Source: an uncultured Blautia sp.
GTDB taxonomy: Bacteria > Bacillota > Clostridia > Lachnospirales > Lachnospiraceae
Length of the DNA: 25,612 nt
Direction: 5' to 3'
Assembly (NCBI GenBank): GCA_900765525.1
Contig: CAAFRY010000180.1
Location: forward strand, 1-25,612
Shown: piece by piece, positions 23,275-25,612 of the stretch
How positions within the stretch are numbered: the stretch's first letter is position 1
Layout of the letters: every line of letters begins with the position of its first letter
Notes under the pieces: model-generated
Seen by the model: the letters and a program-made list of their open reading frames with translations, nothing else
What the model was told of the DNA's origin: nothing
Database searches by the model: none
Translations under genes and position numbers: made by a program

Positions 23275-25004
23275 AAAACAAGAAAACCTTTCAGAGAGTT
23301 TTAAAACATATAAAGCCCTACAGCTTTTTTGTGTTTATCAGTTTGGTGTGTGCGGCTGTCAGTGTGGCGGCGCAGCTTTTGGTCCCTGTTTTCTGCGGCG
23401 ATGCCATTGATTATATGCTGGGAATCGGAAAAGTGGATTTCCAGGCTATCCAGAAGCTGATTCTGGCCATCGCAGGGGTTACGTTCTTGTCTGCGGCAGC
23501 CCAGTGGGTGCTGGCGGCCTGCAACAATAAGGTGGCTTTCTGTGTATCCAGAGACTTGCGGAACCAGGCCATGGAAAAGCTGCAGCGGCTTCCCTTGTCT
23601 TATCTGGACAGGCACCCATCCGGAGATTTAGTCAGCCGTATGATTGCAGATGTGGATACCTTTGCAGATGGTCTGCTCATGGGCTTTACCCAGTTTTTTA
23701 CGGGAATCATGACCATTCTGGGAAGTCTGGGAATCATGCTCTATCTGAATCTGGGCATTGCGGCTATTGTGGTGTTATTGACGCCTTTAAGTCTTTTTGT
23801 GGCTGGCTTTATAGCCAGGAAGACCTATAAATATTTCGGGCAGCAGGCGGTAGTGAGAGGAGAGCAGACAGCCCTTATCAACGAGCTGGTAGAGGGTCAG
23901 AAAGTAGTACAGGCCTTCGGACATGAGGAACGCAGTCTGGAGGATTTTGATGAAGTAAATGAGAGACTGCAGAAGGTAAGCTTAAAAGCTGTGTTTTTCT
24001 CCAGTCTTACTAATCCCAGCACCCGTCTGGTAAATAATGTGGTCTATGCGGCAGTAGGACTGGCCAGCGCTTTTATCGCAGTGGCCGGAGGCATTACCGT
24101 GGGAGAGCTAAGTGTATTTTTAAGCTATGCCAGCCAGTATGCCAAGCCTTTTAATGAGATTTCCGGAGTGGTGACGGAAATGCAGAACGCTTTGGCCTGC
24201 GCTGCCCGTATTTTTGAGCTGTGCGACCAGCCGGACCAGAGCCCGGAAGGAGAGAATGCAGCAGAATTTACCAGCAGCGGACAGGTTTCTCTCCGGCATG
24301 TGTATTTCAGCTATACCCCGGACAGGCCTCTGATTGAGGATTTGAATCTGGAGGTAAAGCCGGGGCAGAGAATTGCCATTGTAGGCCCTACAGGCTGTGG
24401 AAAAACTACTTTGATTAACCTGCTCATGCGGTTTTATGATGTGAGGAAAGGAAGTATCCTGGTGGACGGCACAGACATCCGGGATATGAGCCGCCACAGT
24501 CTGAGAAGAAATTATGGTATGGTGCTGCAGGATACCTGGCTGAAGGCCGGAACCATAAGAGAGAATATTGCCTACGGAAAGCCGGAGGCTACCCAGGAAG
24601 AAATCGTGGAGGCGGCCAAGGCTGCTCATGCCCACAGTTTTATCCGCCGTCTTCCAAAGGGATATGACACGGTGATAACAGAGAATGGCGGAAACATCAG
24701 CCAGGGACAGAAGCAGCTTCTTTGCATTGCCAGGGTTATGCTGTGTCTGCCGCCTATGCTGATTCTGGATGAAGCCACCAGCAACATTGATACAAGAACA
24801 GAAGTAAAGATTCAGGCGGCTTTTGCCAGGATGATGAAGGGAAGGACCAGCTTCCTGGTGGCTCACCGCCTTTCTACTATTCGGGAAGCGGATGTGATTT
24901 TAGTAATGCGGGACGGGCACATCGTGGAAAAAGGAAACCACGAAAGCCTTATGAAACAGCAGGGCTTTTATGCCAAGCTGTATAACAGTCAGTTCGGAGG
25001 ATAA
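23271..25004 (+). CDS. ABC exporter half, subunit with the catalytic Walker B
   Basis: The 577-residue protein has six membrane helices (about 15-305) and an ATPase domain (about 335-577). Walker A is GPTGCGKTT (372-380), Walker B MLILDE with catalytic E501, and the switch His is H532 (VAHR). The signature is degenerate, ISQGQ (476-480) rather than LSGGQ. Because signature motifs act in trans, the consensus site pairs this Walker A/B/H with FSGGQ of the first subunit, while the degenerate site pairs D500/Q531 with ISQGQ. The two genes thus complement each other as an obligate heterodimer. The gene ends four bases from the convergent GNAT gene. Confidence 0.94.
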   Translation: MKNKKTFQRVLKHIKPYSFFVFISLVCAAVSVAAQLLVPVFCGDAIDYMLGIGKVDFQAIQKLILAIAGVTFLSAAAQWVLAACNNKVAFCVSRDLRNQAMEKLQRLPLSYLDRHPSGDLVSRMIADVDTFADGLLMGFTQFFTGIMTILGSLGIMLYLNLGIAAIVVLLTPLSLFVAGFIARKTYKYFGQQAVVRGEQTALINELVEGQKVVQAFGHEERSLEDFDEVNERLQKVSLKAVFFSSLTNPSTRLVNNVVYAAVGLASAFIAVAGGITVGELSVFLSYASQYAKPFNEISGVVTEMQNALACAARIFELCDQPDQSPEGENAAEFTSSGQVSLRHVYFSYTPDRPLIEDLNLEVKPGQRIAIVGPTGCGKTTLINLLMRFYDVRKGSILVDGTDIRDMSRHSLRRNYGMVLQDTWLKAGTIRENIAYGKPEATQEEIVEAAKAAHAHSFIRRLPKGYDTVITENGGNISQGQKQLLCIARVMLCLPPMLILDEATSNIDTRTEVKIQAAFARMMKGRTSFLVAHRLSTIREADVILVMRDGHIVEKGNHESLMKQQGFYAKLYNSQFGG

Positions 25005-25008
25005 GGAA

Positions 25009-25476
25009 TTATTTCCGGGACTTCTCCATCACATAATTACACAAAAGGATTCCCTGCCTCTCCACCAGCTGCTTCTTTATAACCCGATAGCCCAGTTTTT
25101 CAAAGAAGGGCCTGGCGGTTATGGAAGCATGGGTGGAGAGGTTTTTGCTTTTTACGGCGCTTTCCAGTTCCTGGCACAAGGCTTTTCCGATACCTTTTCC
25201 CTGATAATCCTTGTGTACATAAAGCCTGTCCAGATAGCCGCTGTCATCTATATCTCCAAAACCCAGGATTCTTTCCTGGTCTGCTGTGGTTTCCACGGCC
25301 ACAAAGGTGTGGTGCTCCAGAAAAGACTGGTTCCATTTCTCCAAATCCACCTCTCCGGTGGCCCAGGCCTTCAACTGTTCCTGGCTGTAGTCTTTTGCGT
25401 TGACAGTATGTACAGTGTGGTAAAACAGCCGGCTTAATGTCCGGCAGTCTTCTGGTTTATATTTACGGATAAGCAT
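25009..25476 (-). CDS. GNAT family N-acetyltransferase
   Basis: This 155-residue single-domain protein carries the acetyl-CoA binding motif A, LYVHKDYQGKGIGKAL (85-100) with the Q92-G-x-G-I-G97 loop, and the C-terminal ITARPFFEKLGY typical of GNAT enzymes. The N-terminal MLIRKYKPEDCRTLSRLFYHTV is also standard. The acetyl acceptor is unknown. AGGGGGAA lies about seven bases before the ATG at 25476. It converges with the ABC operon across a four-base gap, so their messages may overlap at the 3' ends. Confidence 0.9.
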   Translation of the reverse strand: MLIRKYKPEDCRTLSRLFYHTVHTVNAKDYSQEQLKAWATGEVDLEKWNQSFLEHHTFVAVETTADQERILGFGDIDDSGYLDRLYVHKDYQGKGIGKALCQELESAVKSKNLSTHASITARPFFEKLGYRVIKKQLVERQGILLCNYVMEKSRK

Positions 25477-25612
25477 ATTAGATTCCCCCTTGCCTTTTTA
25501 TAGTACGATTACCCTCTTTGGATTAGTGTACTGACACGTTCACATTTCAACAAATGACTTGCCTGAATTTCCATCTGCTGCGTTGTCGTCAATCGACGTA
25601 GCCACCGCTACG
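25477..25612. other. Unassigned right-end segment
   Basis: This holds the leader and presumed promoter of the leftward GNAT gene plus about 75 bases that I cannot assign. The last 16 bases form a perfect CGTAGC-CACC-GCTACG hairpin (25597-25612), preceded by GTCG/CGAC pairing. On the reverse strand a frame from the window edge stays open to a TGA at 25540-25542, so the tail of a leftward gene is possible but unsupported. Confidence 0.3.

Noticed and set aside
24120..24866. Leftward open frame of 248 codons within the second ABC subunit
   Set aside because: Fully antisense to the conserved ATPase domain; no recognisable motifs.
24970..25437. Rightward open frame of 155 codons opposite the GNAT gene
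   Set aside because: The leftward frame has clear GNAT motifs and a ribosome binding site, so this is its shadow.
113..25545. Ten-base matches (CAGTACACTA and GTGAACGTGT) shared in inverse orientation by the left and right ends
   Set aside because: The two matches are adjacent at the right end but about 76 bases apart and in swapped order at the left end; this fits chance better than a terminal inverted repeat.

Overview
The window looks like chromosome from a gut-type Firmicute of the Lachnospiraceae (Blautia/Lachnoclostridium-like; genus not resolved). The grounds are moderate GC, strong AGGAGG-type ribosome binding sites, sigma-A promoters with 17-bp spacers, and gene families typical of that group: DUF6198/YczE membrane protein, DUF2284, SseB-like protein, AraC-controlled GH42, and a relic of the Rpn-type PD-(D/E)XK nuclease family. 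I see no tRNA, rRNA, CRISPR array or phage module.

Layout. 1-33 is the first 11 codons of a leftward gene, possibly an IS630-type transposase. A rightward terminator hairpin (127-169) and a consensus promoter flanked by two near-palindromic operators (197-271) follow. That promoter drives a four-gene operon (394-5693): TIM-barrel sugar-isomerase-like enzyme, MttB-family methyltransferase homologue without pyrrolysine, MFS transporter and sodium:solute symporter, ending at a strong terminator (5738-5790). No corrinoid protein or activase is present, so this is the least explained module in the window.

5887-7392 holds a membrane-anchored extracellular protein and a Cys-rich DUF2284 protein. 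7469-12483 is a tight housekeeping run: SseB-like protein, PHP phosphoesterase, homoserine dehydrogenase, AlaX-type editing protein and an HGSNAT-like membrane acyltransferase, with overlapping starts and stops. DUF2200 and DUF1905 proteins follow, then an internally deleted Rpn-type nuclease relic (13390-13725). The relic's tail contains the consensus promoter of the MATE exporter (13722-15098).

15102-20433 has two enzyme/regulator pairs. An AraC regulator is divergent from a GH42 beta-galactosidase, with a folded repeat-like element between them. A second AraC regulator is divergent from a zinc alcohol/polyol dehydrogenase. 20744-25004 carries a DUF6198 membrane protein behind a long, potentially structured leader, followed by the two halves of a heterodimeric ABC exporter with one degenerate ATP site. 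A leftward GNAT acetyltransferase and an unexplained 136-base tail close the window. Both ends look like possible repeat sequence, which would fit contig breaks.

The candidates for something new are the MttB/isomerase/two-transporter operon with its double operator, and the element at 16008-16162, where two copies of one sequence could compete for the same pairing partner just upstream of the beta-galactosidase start.
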